A stretch of DNA of 64,000 bases. Origin: Hymenobacter roseosalivarius DSM 11622. GTDB taxonomy: Bacteria > Bacteroidota > Bacteroidia > Cytophagales > Hymenobacteraceae. The DNA lies in the NCBI RefSeq assembly GCF_900176135.1, contig NZ_FWWW01000091.1, forward strand, positions 227,542 to 291,541, given 5' to 3'. Positions 43,833-52,117 of this stretch are shown piece after piece. The position numbers and the translations under genes are program-made. Under the pieces are notes generated by a model. It was not told the origin of the DNA, ran no database searches, and saw nothing but the letters and a program-made list of their open reading frames with translations. How positions within the stretch are numbered: the first letter of the stretch is position 1; each line of letters starts with the position of its first letter.

Positions 43833-45407
43833 ATGAAAACAACCGCCATGCACAACCGCCACTTACTAGCCCTGCCCGCTGGCCGGCGCTGGGTCAGGTC
43901 AGGGCTGTATCTTCCCTTGTTCTCCGGACTCTGTGCCTTGTTGCTGGGTAGCTGCAAGGACACAAAGGAGGGGACCGTTAGCTTCCCGACTACCCAAGTG
44001 CCGGATGGTTACCGACTCGAAAAGGTAGTTGATGGGCTTAACTTCCCTACCTCACTGGCCTGGGACGCTCAGGGAAAACTCCACGTGGTTGAAGCAGGGG
44101 GTGGATTTCTGCCCGAACCTCAGCCCGCTCGTATCCTGCGCGTTGGATCCGGTAAGCTCACTGAAGTAGTCAATCTAACCGCAAAAGGAGTCGTTGCCCC
44201 CGTCGTGGGGCTGGCTTTTCACAACGGCGCGTTTTACATCAGTCACCGGAGTGCCGACCTAATGGGAGCCGTGTCACGTGTATCGGCCGATGGCGGTAGT
44301 GTCAACCAGATTCTGGGTGGTTTCTTAGACAGCCAGGCTGAACACCCGCTCAACGATTTGCGGATGGGCCCCGATGGGCGGATGTATTTAGCGACCGGAC
44401 CGGCGGCCAACTCGGCGGTGCCGGGCATGGATTTAGCTCCCTTTATTTCGCGCAGCCCCAATCTGCGGACCACCTCAGCTCAAGACTTGGTACTAACGGG
44501 CCGAAATTTCAAAGTGGCCGATTTTCGGACGAAGGACAACCTGACTGATTCGGTGATGACCGGAGCCTATGTTCCGTTTGGCGTGGCCACTACGCCGGGA
44601 CAGCGCATTGCGGGCACGAATAAGCCCGGCGGAGCCATTGTTTCGTTTGATCCCATGAATGCCGAAGCAACCCTGCAAACTCATGCGTCGGGTATGCGCA
44701 ACGTCATCGGCCTGACCTGGGACGCTACCGGTCAGATGTACACCGCCGTCAATGGCTATGACGTGCGCGGTCCGCGGCCCGTTAAGGATGAGTACGATGC
44801 CACCTACAAGGTGGTTAAAGGCACCTGGTATGGCTTTCCAGACTTTTCGGCGGCTTTGGAACCGCTCACGATGGATAAGTTCAACCCGCCTGCTAGTCTA
44901 CAGGCGACGGCTTTTATCAATAATGTTTCTCAGGGTAAAAAGCTAGGTTTTGTCATCAATCACGCGGCCAGCGGGTTAACGCCACCGGACCGCGCATTGG
45001 TAGCGGGCCTACACCCGTTTCACTCGTCGCCGTCCATGATTGACGTAGCGCCTGCTTCCTGGGGGGCATTTGCTGGTCATCTGTTCGTAGCCGAGTGGGG
45101 TGATTTGACTCCACCGACCGACCCGACGGACCTACGGCCGGTGGGCTATCGCATTGTGCGCATCAATCCGGCCACCAAGCAGGTGGAGCCATTCCTGGCT
45201 AACCGCCAGCCAGGACCGGCTTCCAAGCAGGGCCCCGTGGGAGCAGGTTTGGAGCGGCCTTTCGATGTACAATTTGGCCCCGATGGCGCCATGTACATTG
45301 TCGATTACGGCGTCGTTAAAATCAATCCGGCCCGAAAGGATAATAACCGTGAACCCTATGAGTACGTCCCCGGCACGGGCGTCATCTGGAAAGTAACAAA
45401 GCGGTAA
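43833..45407 (+). CDS. PQQ-dependent sugar dehydrogenase-like beta-propeller lipoprotein
   Basis: 524 aa. The signal peptide has lipobox LLLGSC, so it is membrane-anchored outside the cytoplasm. The six-bladed propeller family signature is visible: DGYRLEKVVDGLNFPTSLAWDAQGKLHVVEAGG, then VGLAFHNGAFYISHR, HPLNDLRMGPDGRMYLATG, SGMRNVIGLTWDATGQMYTAVNGYDVRGP, GTWYGFPDFSAALEP and LERPFDVQFGPDGAMYIVDYG. Proteins like this resemble sorbosone/glucose dehydrogenases, but many members are not shown to bind PQQ. It is very similar in layout to the protein at 54323-55897. Start ATG 43833; ATG 43848 is an alternative. Confidence 0.82.
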   Translation: MKTTAMHNRHLLALPAGRRWVRSGLYLPLFSGLCALLLGSCKDTKEGTVSFPTTQVPDGYRLEKVVDGLNFPTSLAWDAQGKLHVVEAGGGFLPEPQPARILRVGSGKLTEVVNLTAKGVVAPVVGLAFHNGAFYISHRSADLMGAVSRVSADGGSVNQILGGFLDSQAEHPLNDLRMGPDGRMYLATGPAANSAVPGMDLAPFISRSPNLRTTSAQDLVLTGRNFKVADFRTKDNLTDSVMTGAYVPFGVATTPGQRIAGTNKPGGAIVSFDPMNAEATLQTHASGMRNVIGLTWDATGQMYTAVNGYDVRGPRPVKDEYDATYKVVKGTWYGFPDFSAALEPLTMDKFNPPASLQATAFINNVSQGKKLGFVINHAASGLTPPDRALVAGLHPFHSSPSMIDVAPASWGAFAGHLFVAEWGDLTPPTDPTDLRPVGYRIVRINPATKQVEPFLANRQPGPASKQGPVGAGLERPFDVQFGPDGAMYIVDYGVVKINPARKDNNREPYEYVPGTGVIWKVTKR

Positions 45408-45413
45408 ACAAAC

Positions 45414-45429
45414 ACCCCATTTGGGGTTT
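45414..45429 (+). terminator. Weak hairpin after the dehydrogenase-like gene
   Basis: ACCCC-ATTT-GGGGT directly follows the stop codon, with a short T-run. The stronger terminator lies at 45608-45651. Confidence 0.35.
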
Positions 45430-45607
45430 ACTGATAGACCAGTCGCCCAATCTTAATCTGGTAGACTATGTAGGGCACATGCCGGAGGTAATGTTTATTT
45501 TCCGGTAAGCGCTCCTGATATTTTTCAGGGTTAAGGGTGTATCTGTGGTTCTGACTGGTTTCGAGGGAAAACCGAATAACATAATCTGAGTTATAAGCGG
45601 GGTCTTG

Positions 45608-45651
45608 AAAAAATGCCAGTGGTGACATCGTATGTTACCACTGGCATTTTT
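45608..45651 (+). terminator. Strong rho-independent terminator
   Basis: AAAAAATGCCAGTGGT pairs with ACCACTGGCATTTTT at the ends of a 44-bp hairpin and is followed by more T on the plus strand. It is symmetrical enough to work in both directions. It ends the transcript of the dehydrogenase-like gene. Confidence 0.85.
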
Positions 45652-45868
45652 GTATTTTATCCCTGTTATAAGAGTCTGCGACGCGTTTATGTTGATAGGT
45701 TTTTTCAGGCATAAAGCACCCCCTAACTGTACGGGGTAGAGCAGATTCTACATTGTTACAAGGTGACAAGATGCCACCTCATCGCCTTACCGTGGGGAGT
45801 TTTGCGGCACGCAAAACACATCTTGCACGCGAAAACCGTTAAACGAGGTCCGAACAGCCCACAAGGCA

Positions 45869-46400
45869 GGCCTCAGTTAAAAGTTTGGTACAGAAGTTAA
45901 GCGAGTTGCTGCCAACAGTGGCAGCTACACACCAAAATCTTGCATTCAGGGGTTATCAGGGCTATTTGTACAGTAAAACGACCGTGGCTGTTGCAGAACC
46001 CCCACCTAGCGAATTCCGAACCCGGAAGGCCCGCGCCTGAGCGCCAGAAAGGCGGATACATGAGCTATTTGGGACGAGTCAAGGCGCACTGTTGCCTAAA
46101 GGGGAGCGCATCCAAATGTTCTGCAATAGCCACGACCCTATTTCTGTACAACTCTGTCGACCACCTAGTACTGGGCACATCGGATGGAAAACAGGCCCAT
46201 CTGGTACGGATACCTTGTTCAGCCATCCATGTACAATTTACCCGCCTGCCGCGACGCAACAGCTGTACGTTGATTCCGAAAGGGGGCACCTGATGACGCT
46301 AAATTGTTGGCTTTTAGCGTGTTAGTACCTTAGTCCTGGGGTAGTGAGGCAACTGACAAGCTCGCCAATTAACATTTGGACCAAACTTTTAACCGAGGCC
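45869..46400. mobile_element. 532-bp non-autonomous element with 23-bp terminal inverted repeats
   Basis: 45869-45891 and the reverse complement of 46378-46400 match at 21 of 23 bases (ggcctc-a/g-gttaaaagtttggt). No transposase is recognisable inside; the open frames of about 75-117 codons across it do not resemble proteins. Lower G+C than the neighbours. No target duplication is seen. A solo end copy lies at 24534-24556. Confidence 0.6.
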
Positions 46401-46463
46401 TTCCTCGCCACCGAGACCGTGACGACGGCAGAGACGGTGAAAGGCTTCCGCAAGGCCGGCTAA
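46398..46463 (+). mobile_element. C-terminal scrap of a DDE-type transposase
   Basis: 21 codons read AFLATETVTTAETVKGFRKAG then TAA. The VxGFRKAG ending resembles DDE-superfamily endonuclease helices (GFRKCGI). It abuts the right end of the 532-bp element. Too short for certainty. Confidence 0.35.
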
Positions 46464-46498
46464 CAGCGCGCAGGCCAGTTTTTTCGTAGCAGCGGGAC

Positions 46499-46835
46499 TT
46501 AGTTCTGCGTGGGGCTACCCAATGGCAGGGCGGCAACGCCCACGATATGGCGCGAGCCCGTTTCCTGCACCAGCACCACCGCCTTCAGATTATTAGTTTT
46601 CCAGGCGGCGCTGAGGTTGAGCGGGGCGGTGGCCGAAAAAGTGCCGTCGGCAGCTACCGCGCCGAGCGGGCGCAGGGCCCGCACCACGGCGGCGTGGCGC
46701 AACAGGCGCCCCGAGTTTTCGCCCCGGCCCACCTGCGACGAAAGGCCGGTTTCGGTTAGGGCCAGCTACACCGTGGCCACTTGGGTGCCGGCGGGCAGGT
46801 TGCTCACCTGCACGTTCAGGTTGCCATCGGCGCCC
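46499..46835 (-). pseudogene. DUF1223-like secreted protein, C-terminal part with nonsense codon
   Basis: It reads ADGNLNVQVSNLPAGTQVATV, then TAG where Trp is expected, then LALTETGLSSQVGRGENSGRLLRHAAVVRALRPLG and NLKAVVLVQETGSRHIVGVAALPLG. The GRGENxGRxLxHAAVVR motif is that of DUF1223 proteins. The N-terminal thioredoxin-like half is missing. It could not make a product as it stands. The stretch 46836-47053 after it holds nothing recognisable. Confidence 0.6.
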
Positions 46836-47053
46836 CAGACAAGCGCTATCCCTGCCTGTTACGACGCCCGGTTCGTGTGCCATCGTGCGCGGCCGGTGGG
46901 TGCCGGGAAGCCCGGCGGCATTCTGATGGCGGACCTCCCCTCGCTCGGTGCTGCCCGCTACCGGTCCGACGAAGTCAGCCGGCCCCAGGGCTGCGGAGCG
47001 ATGCTGCGGAGGAAGCAGGAGCTACTCCGGCGCGCCTCCCAAAAGGCGGCGGC

Positions 47054-47470
47054 TTATCCGGCTGCTGGTCCGAAAAGCACTTCCTCGGCGGTTGGTACCA
47101 GTTTGCGGCAATAGGGTTGGTCAGGACCGGGGCGGGGACGCACGTGTTGAACATAGTGCCGGCCCAACGCGTAGAGTTGGTCGAGCACGGGCTCCAGGCT
47201 CCGGCCGAAGTCGCTCAGGGTGTATTCCACGCGTGGCGGCACTTCCGCAAATACCGTTTTCTGAACCAGGCCGTCGGCTTCCAATTCCTTTAGTTGCTGG
47301 GTGAGCACCTGCCGCGACACGCCGCCGATGCGCCGCTCCAGTTCGCCCGGCCGCTGCGTGCCGTTGAGCAGGTGGTAGAGGATGAGTGTTTTCCATTTTC
47401 CCTCCAGCCGCGCGAGCAGGTAGCGGGTGGGGCAGGTCTCGTTGGTGGCCCCAAGCAGGTCGTATTTCAT
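47054..47470 (-). CDS. HxlR-family transcriptional regulator
   Basis: 138 aa. The winged helix is LLARLEGKWKTLILYHLLNGTQRPGELERRIGGVSRQVLTQQLKELEADGLVQKTVFAEVPPRVEYTLSDFGRSLEPVLDQLYALG, with the conserved N-terminal Cys in ETCPTRYLL (C13), which in this family may sense aldehydes or quinones. It is divergent from the SDR gene at 47647 with a 176-bp shared upstream region, the usual arrangement of HxlR regulators and their target. Confidence 0.88.
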   Translation of the reverse strand: MKYDLLGATNETCPTRYLLARLEGKWKTLILYHLLNGTQRPGELERRIGGVSRQVLTQQLKELEADGLVQKTVFAEVPPRVEYTLSDFGRSLEPVLDQLYALGRHYVQHVRPRPGPDQPYCRKLVPTAEEVLFGPAAG

Positions 47471-47646
47471 AGCTTTCAGGAGAGGGAGTTGATGGTGGCT
47501 AGGACGGCCGCGATGAGCTGGCGCGCTAAGCGCCTACTACTCAGCAGTGACGCAAAGTTCGGACATAGTCCGTAGCTTCTGCGTACTTTCCGCTGATTGT
47601 CAGTTGGCTTACTTTTATAAAGCAGTCACTTAATTACCTACCTAAA

Positions 47647-48414
47647 ATGGCAAACACCTTCGCCGGTAAATCGGCTTTAATAATTGGAGGCAGCAGCGGC
47701 ATCGGCCGCGCTGTGGCGCAGCAGCTAGCGCAGGCCGGAGCCGTCGTGCGCATCGTCGGCAACCGTGCGGACAAACTCGCGGCCGCCGCGCAGGAGCTGC
47801 AGTCCCACGGTGCCGTCACGGCCCGGCAACTAAACCTGCACGACCGCAGCCAAGTGCAGCGCTTCGCCGCAGAGTTGGCCGCCGAGCCCGCCCTGGACCT
47901 GCTGGTGAACGCGGCCGGCGTGTTCACGCCCAAGCCCTTCTGGGAGCACACCGAGGCCGATTACGACACCTATCAGGAACTCAACCGGGCCACCTTTCTG
48001 CTCACCCAGGCCGTGGTGCGGCCCATGATGCAGGCGCGCCGCGGCGCCATTGTCAACGTGGGCTCCATGTGGGCTCAGCAAGCGGTACTGGCCACGCCCT
48101 CGTCGGCCTATTCCATGGCCAAGGCCGGGCTCCACGCCCTCACCCAGCACCTGGCCATGGAGCTTGGGCCCTACAACATCCGCGTCAACGCCGTCTCGCC
48201 GGCCGTGGTGGAAACGCCGATTTACGAATCCTTTATTGCCCCCGCCGAGGTGCACACGGCGCTGCAAGGCTTCAACGCCTTTCACCCTATCGGGCGCGTG
48301 GGCCAGAGCGCCGACGTGGCCCAGACCATTTGTTTTTTGCTGTCCGAACAAGCCGCCTGGGTAACGGGGGCGGTCTGGGATGTAGACGGTGGGGTAATGG
48401 CCGGCCGCAATTAG
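47647..48414 (+). CDS. SDR family oxidoreductase
   Basis: 255 aa. The Rossmann start is [23 protein letters not shown] (GxxxGxG), then LLVNAAGVF. The catalytic Ser is in VGSMW, with Tyr and Lys in [11 protein letters not shown], and the C-terminal [11 protein letters not shown] is typical of FabG-type enzymes. It probably uses NAD(P)H on an aldehyde or ketone under control of the divergent HxlR regulator. A terminator follows at 48456-48487. Confidence 0.88.
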   Translation: MANTFAGKSALIIGGSSGIGRAVAQQLAQAGAVVRIVGNRADKLAAAAQELQSHGAVTARQLNLHDRSQVQRFAAELAAEPALDLLVNAAGVFTPKPFWEHTEADYDTYQELNRATFLLTQAVVRPMMQARRGAIVNVGSMWAQQAVLATPSSAYSMAKAGLHALTQHLAMELGPYNIRVNAVSPAVVETPIYESFIAPAEVHTALQGFNAFHPIGRVGQSADVAQTICFLLSEQAAWVTGAVWDVDGGVMAGRN

Positions 48415-48455
48415 CGACGGCCGTACTACGCTGAGTAGTACTCTAGTCTTTGTTC

Positions 48456-48487
48456 TTGGCCCATGTCTTTGCAAAGGCATGGGCCAA
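48456..48487 (+). terminator. Rho-independent terminator after SDR gene
   Basis: TTGGCCCATG pairs exactly with CATGGGCCAA (loop 12 nt), followed by cttt-ctctt-a. It lies between the SDR gene and the nitrilase pseudogene. Confidence 0.7.
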
Positions 48488-48516
48488 CTTTCTCTTATTA
48501 GGCTTTTATTGAACGT

Positions 48517-49438
48517 ATGCGTGTTACCGTCGCGGCAGTGCAAGCAGCGCCTGTTTACCTGAATTTGGCGGCCTCGTTGGCCAAGGCCGAAACGCTTATC
48601 GGCCAGGCCGCGGCTACAGGGGCGCAGGTGGTGGTGTTTCCCGAAACGTGGCTACCGGGCTATCCGGCCTGGCTCGACTGCTGCCGGGACGTCAACCTGT
48701 GGGACTCGGCCCCGGTCAAGCAGGTGTACCGCCGCCTGGTAGAAAACAGCGTGGTGGTGCCCGGCCCGGAAACCGAGGCGCTGGCGGCGGCCGCCCGTGC
48801 CCAAGGCGTGGTGCTCAACATCAGTGTGCACGAGCGGGTGCTCGCGGGCCCTGGTCGCGGCACGCTCTACAACAGCATGCTTACCTTCGGCCCCGATGGC
48901 ACGCTGCTGAACCACCACCGCAAGCTCATGCCCACCTAATACCGAGCGGCTGATCTGGGGCCAGGGTGACGGGCGCAGCCTGCAGGCTGTCGATACACCA
49001 GCCGGGCGCGTGGGCGGCCTCATATGCTGGGAGCATTGGATGCCACAGGCCCGCCATGTGCTGCACACCTCCGGCGAAGACATCCACATTGCTGCCTGGC
49101 CGCAGGTAAAAGAAATGAACCTGGTGGCCAGCCGCCACTACGCTTTTGAAGGCCGCTGCTTCGTCATCGCCTGCGGGGCCATTATGCACGCCCGCGACCT
49201 GCCCGCCGAGTTGGAGCCGGCCGGCGAGCTGCGGGGCAACCCCGACGCGGTGGTATTGAGCGGGGGCAGCGTCATTATCGGGCCCGACGGGGCCATTTTG
49301 GCGGGTCCGGTGTACGACGTGGAAACTATCCTGACCGCCGAAATCGACCTGGCCCGGATTCCCGAAGAGCAGCTTACCCTCGACGTCACCGGCCACTACG
49401 CCCGCCCCGACGTGTTTGGGCCCACCGGGCAGCGGTGA
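48517..49438 (+). pseudogene. Carbon-nitrogen hydrolase (nitrilase-like), frameshifted
   Basis: From ATG 48517 come [13 protein letters not shown] and [10 protein letters not shown] (catalytic Glu43), up to NHHRKLMPT (catalytic Lys136), then TAA at 48937-48939. One extra base there separates it from the expected [11 protein letters not shown] continuation. The catalytic Cys follows in [16 protein letters not shown], and the rest reads to TGA at 49436-49438. Intact length would be about 306 aa, as in nitrilases and aliphatic amidase relatives. All three catalytic residues survive in the DNA, so only the single indel breaks it. Its 3' 231 bp are repeated at 51420-51650. Confidence 0.75.
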
Positions 49439-49639
49439 GGTAAGCGCAAGTGCCAGCAGATGTACCCTTTTCGAAGCTATGGGGCTGGGGGTTTTTCTTC
49501 CAAAAGGGCAGTTTTACACGCTATGCGCTTCAGTCTTACGCTAGGCCCTTGGGTTGCCTCGCTAGCGGTGCCAATTTACCAGCGGGCTGGCCGGGCTGGC
49601 CCCGCCGAATTCTGGCTTTTTTGGGACCAGCCACCGCAC

Positions 49640-50428
49640 CTACATGGAGCGGTGGGTTTGCGTGCGTTCGCGCAGGGACTCAAAGTTGGCTTGGGCGAAC
49701 GCATCGATTTTCCTGGGCTCCAGAAAATTGGTTTTAATCTGCTCTGCTCGCTCCGCGCCGCCTAGAATGACGTTGATTTCCCCGTTGAGCAAGCCCTCCA
49801 CGGCGGCCCGGGCCACGTCCTTAGCCGAGTCCATGTTAAGCACCACGGCCGTTTTCATCATGTCCGTGTCGGTGGCGGACGGGTAGACCGTCATCACGTG
49901 CAGCGGGTACTAGGCCAGCTCCCGGCGCATGGCGTCCGAAAACTGGCTCACCGCCGCTTTGGTGGCGGCGTACACGCTGTAGAAGGGCATGGCGATGTAG
50001 CCGTAGCCGGAGGAGATGTTCATGATAGCGCCTTCCTTGCTTTGCTGCAGCAGGGGCAGGCACTTTTTGGTCAACAGTATCAGGCCGGTCAGGTTAATAT
50101 TTATCTGGTTGATGACGTCCTCGTCGCTTGCTTCCGTGAGCAGGCCGGCGCTCACCACCCCGGCGTTGTTGATGAGGATGTCCAGCCCGCCCCAGGCCTC
50201 GGTCACGGTGGCCACGGCCCGGTCCAGGTCGGCGGCCCGGCCCACGTCGCCGGTAAGCAGCCGGAAGTTGACGGCGGGGAATTCGGCAGCCAGCGCGGCG
50301 AGCGGCTCTTTTCGGCGGCCCATCACGGCAATGTCTCGTACGCCGCGGTACTCCAGCTCGGCCAGGATGGCTTTGCCGATGCCGGCACTGCCGCCGGTAA
50401 TCAGTACTTTCTTGTTTTTCAAGTCCAT
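49640..50428 (-). pseudogene. SDR oxidoreductase with premature stop
   Basis: From ATG 50428 the first 172 residues are intact: VLITGGSAGIGKAILAELEYRG, LINNAGVVSAG, the Ser in MNISSGYG and YSVYAATKAAVSQFSDAMRRELA (Tyr-Lys). A TAG at 49910-49912 then interrupts. Similarity continues in the same frame (YPLHVMTVYPSATDTDMM and a C-terminal VARAAVEGLLNGEINVILGG) to 49640. The stop was probably GAG or CAG. A truncated product would keep the active site but lose the C-terminal third. Confidence 0.75.
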
Positions 50429-50443
50429 AGGGCGAGCTTTTTC

Positions 50444-51211
50444 CTATTTTTTTGTTGCCCCGGCTGGCTCAGTCGTCTGCAGCCGGCGGGTGGTTAAGGG
50501 CTCGGCTTTGAGTAGCAGGTCGGTGGCCAGAAAGGACTCGTCTTTGTTGAGATACCACTTGCGCTCTTTGGGCAGCTGGATGCCCTCCACGCTCAGCACC
50601 TGGTTGAGCAGCACGTATTCGCCGTCGTTGGGCTCTTTGTGCTGGTAAAAGCGGTACGCCTGCAGCGCGTAGGTGCGCGGGTCGAGGTAGAAGGACCAGG
50701 TGTCTTGGCCCACGGCCGGGTCGTAGCTGACCTGCACGGCAGGATAGGTCTTGCCGAGCAGCGGTTGCATGGGCACCTCTTCGGCCACCCGCGTGCCGGT
50801 GTCGCGCAGCTTCATGGGCAGGCCGTAGAGGTAAGTGTAGAAATTGCGCGCCCCCTGCGCGGCCCCGGCCGCCAGGCGAAATTTCTTCCGGTCCTCGTCG
50901 CTGGGGTTCGGCTGGCCGTCGAGCAGGAAAACTTCCTGCCCGTTGACCACGCCCTTGACGACTTCGCGCCCCCCGGGGTGGCTGATGTGGCAGAAGTAGC
51001 CCGTGGCGTTGTCCAGTTCCACCTCGAAGGTGCTGGCCTTGCCGGCGGCCGTGGTCGACTGGAAAAACAGCCGCGTCCGCAGCGTGGGCCACTTGCCTTG
51101 CGGGTCGTGGTAAGCAATGGACTTCTGCACCAGCTCCGGGCCCGTCAGGGGCGGGGGCTGAGCAGCGGCGAGCAGGAATAGTCCAGCCAGCAGCAGTATT
51201 TTTTTCATCAT
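50444..51211 (-). CDS. Exported DUF6503-like protein
   Basis: 255 aa with a signal peptide (MMKKILLLAGLFLLAAAQPPP). It reads LVQKSIAYHDPQGKWPTLRTRLFF, a long beta-rich middle (EVELDNATGYFCHISHPGGREVVKGVVNGQEVFLLDG), then LKLRDTGTRV, YPAVQVSYDPAVGQDTWSFYLDPRTYALQAYRFYQ and ILP-free C-terminal sheets. This matches lipoprotein-carrier-like (LolA-fold) proteins of the DUF6503 group common in Bacteroidota. The function is unknown. It starts upstream of the broken SDR on the same strand (gap 15 bp), so they likely formed one transcript. Confidence 0.68.
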   Translation of the reverse strand: MMKKILLLAGLFLLAAAQPPPLTGPELVQKSIAYHDPQGKWPTLRTRLFFQSTTAAGKASTFEVELDNATGYFCHISHPGGREVVKGVVNGQEVFLLDGQPNPSDEDRKKFRLAAGAAQGARNFYTYLYGLPMKLRDTGTRVAEEVPMQPLLGKTYPAVQVSYDPAVGQDTWSFYLDPRTYALQAYRFYQHKEPNDGEYVLLNQVLSVEGIQLPKERKWYLNKDESFLATDLLLKAEPLTTRRLQTTEPAGATKK

Positions 51212-51419
51212 TATGGGGATTAGAGGAGATAAGAAGACTACTCTTAGACCAGCTGCTTATTCCTAAAAGCGAGGAAGGCATGACTTTTCTACGCTTTTTT
51301 ATTAAGTCGTTCTGCTGGCCCAGTGGTGGCCTCGCCACTAGGACGGGGTGACCGACGCATCCACCCGCACACCACCGGGGAAGCCAGCCGCCCGCGATGC
51401 CCTTGGGCTTGTTGATTTG

Positions 51420-51656
51420 CGCGACCTGCCCGCCGAGCTGGAGCCGGCCGGCGAGCTGCGGGGCAACCCCGACGCGGTGGTATTGAGCGGGGGCAGCGTC
51501 ATTATCGGGCCCGACGGGGCCATTTTGGCGGGTCCGGTGTACGACGTGGAAACTATCCTGACCGCCGAAATCGACCTGGCCCGGATTCCCGAAGAGCAGC
51601 TTACCCTCGACGTCACCGGCCACTACGCCCGCCCCGACGTGTTTGGGCCCGCCTAA
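51420..51656 (+). pseudogene. Duplicated 3' end of the nitrilase gene
   Basis: 51420-51650 repeats 49193-49423 almost exactly (one difference seen in 231 bp). It encodes [20 protein letters not shown]... up to YARPDVFGP, then A and TAA. The in-frame sequence before it (from about 51348, MTDASTRTPPGKPAARDAL) is unrelated to the nitrilase, so the copy is a fragment fused by chance to other DNA. It overlaps the 3' end of the minus-strand cytochrome gene by 4 nt. Confidence 0.8.
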
Positions 51657-52069
51657 GGGTGGCTCGGGTCGCGCACGGGGCCCTGCGTGAGGGCCGGGTC
51701 GGGCTTCAGGCGGCGCTTGGCCTTCATGTAAGCCAGCAGGTCGTTGAGTTCAGCCCGGGAGATTTCCGTTTTCTTGAAGGAGGGCATGCGGCCCAGGCCA
51801 GCCAGAAAGGCACGGTCGCGGATTTTGAAGCGCAGGGCCAGGCCGGGCAGGTGCACGTTGTTAAGCGGCATGCCGGCCCCCGCTTCGCCGTTGGGATGGC
51901 ACCGCTGGCAGTTGGCCATAAAGACCAGTTGACCCCGCGCGATTGCGGGGTTGCTCAGGTTCAGCGGTTGTGCGGCGAAGGGCTCGCTGCGGCGGGCAGT
52001 GGAGCAGGCGGCGGCGCCCAGGTACACCAAAGCCGCGAGCAGCAGCCGGATTCGAGTTGTGTTCATCAT
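51653..52069 (-). CDS. Cytochrome c lipoprotein
   Basis: 138 aa from ATG 52069 (or the adjacent Met at 52066). Lipobox ALVYLGAAAC; the class I heme site is CQRCH (FMANCQRCHPNGEAGAG), with a distal Met candidate in GRMPSF. A single heme, anchored outside the cytoplasm. It lies 48 bp downstream of the beta-propeller dehydrogenase gene on the same strand, a natural electron acceptor for it. The last nucleotides meet the duplicated nitrilase fragment. Confidence 0.82.
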   Translation of the reverse strand: MMNTTRIRLLLAALVYLGAAACSTARRSEPFAAQPLNLSNPAIARGQLVFMANCQRCHPNGEAGAGMPLNNVHLPGLALRFKIRDRAFLAGLGRMPSFKKTEISRAELNDLLAYMKAKRRLKPDPALTQGPVRDPSHP

Positions 52070-52117
52070 CGTTCCGATTAATAAAAGGTGAGGCTGTAAC
52101 TCCCGGCTGCTTCGCAC

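Noticed and set aside
45428..45628. 66-aa minus-strand ORF after the dehydrogenase-like gene
   Set aside because: Its start codon lies inside the loop of a strong terminator hairpin and the sequence resembles no family; I treat it as non-coding.
46065..46293. Open frames of about 75-117 codons inside the 532-bp element
   Set aside because: The translations on both strands do not look like a transposase or any known protein.
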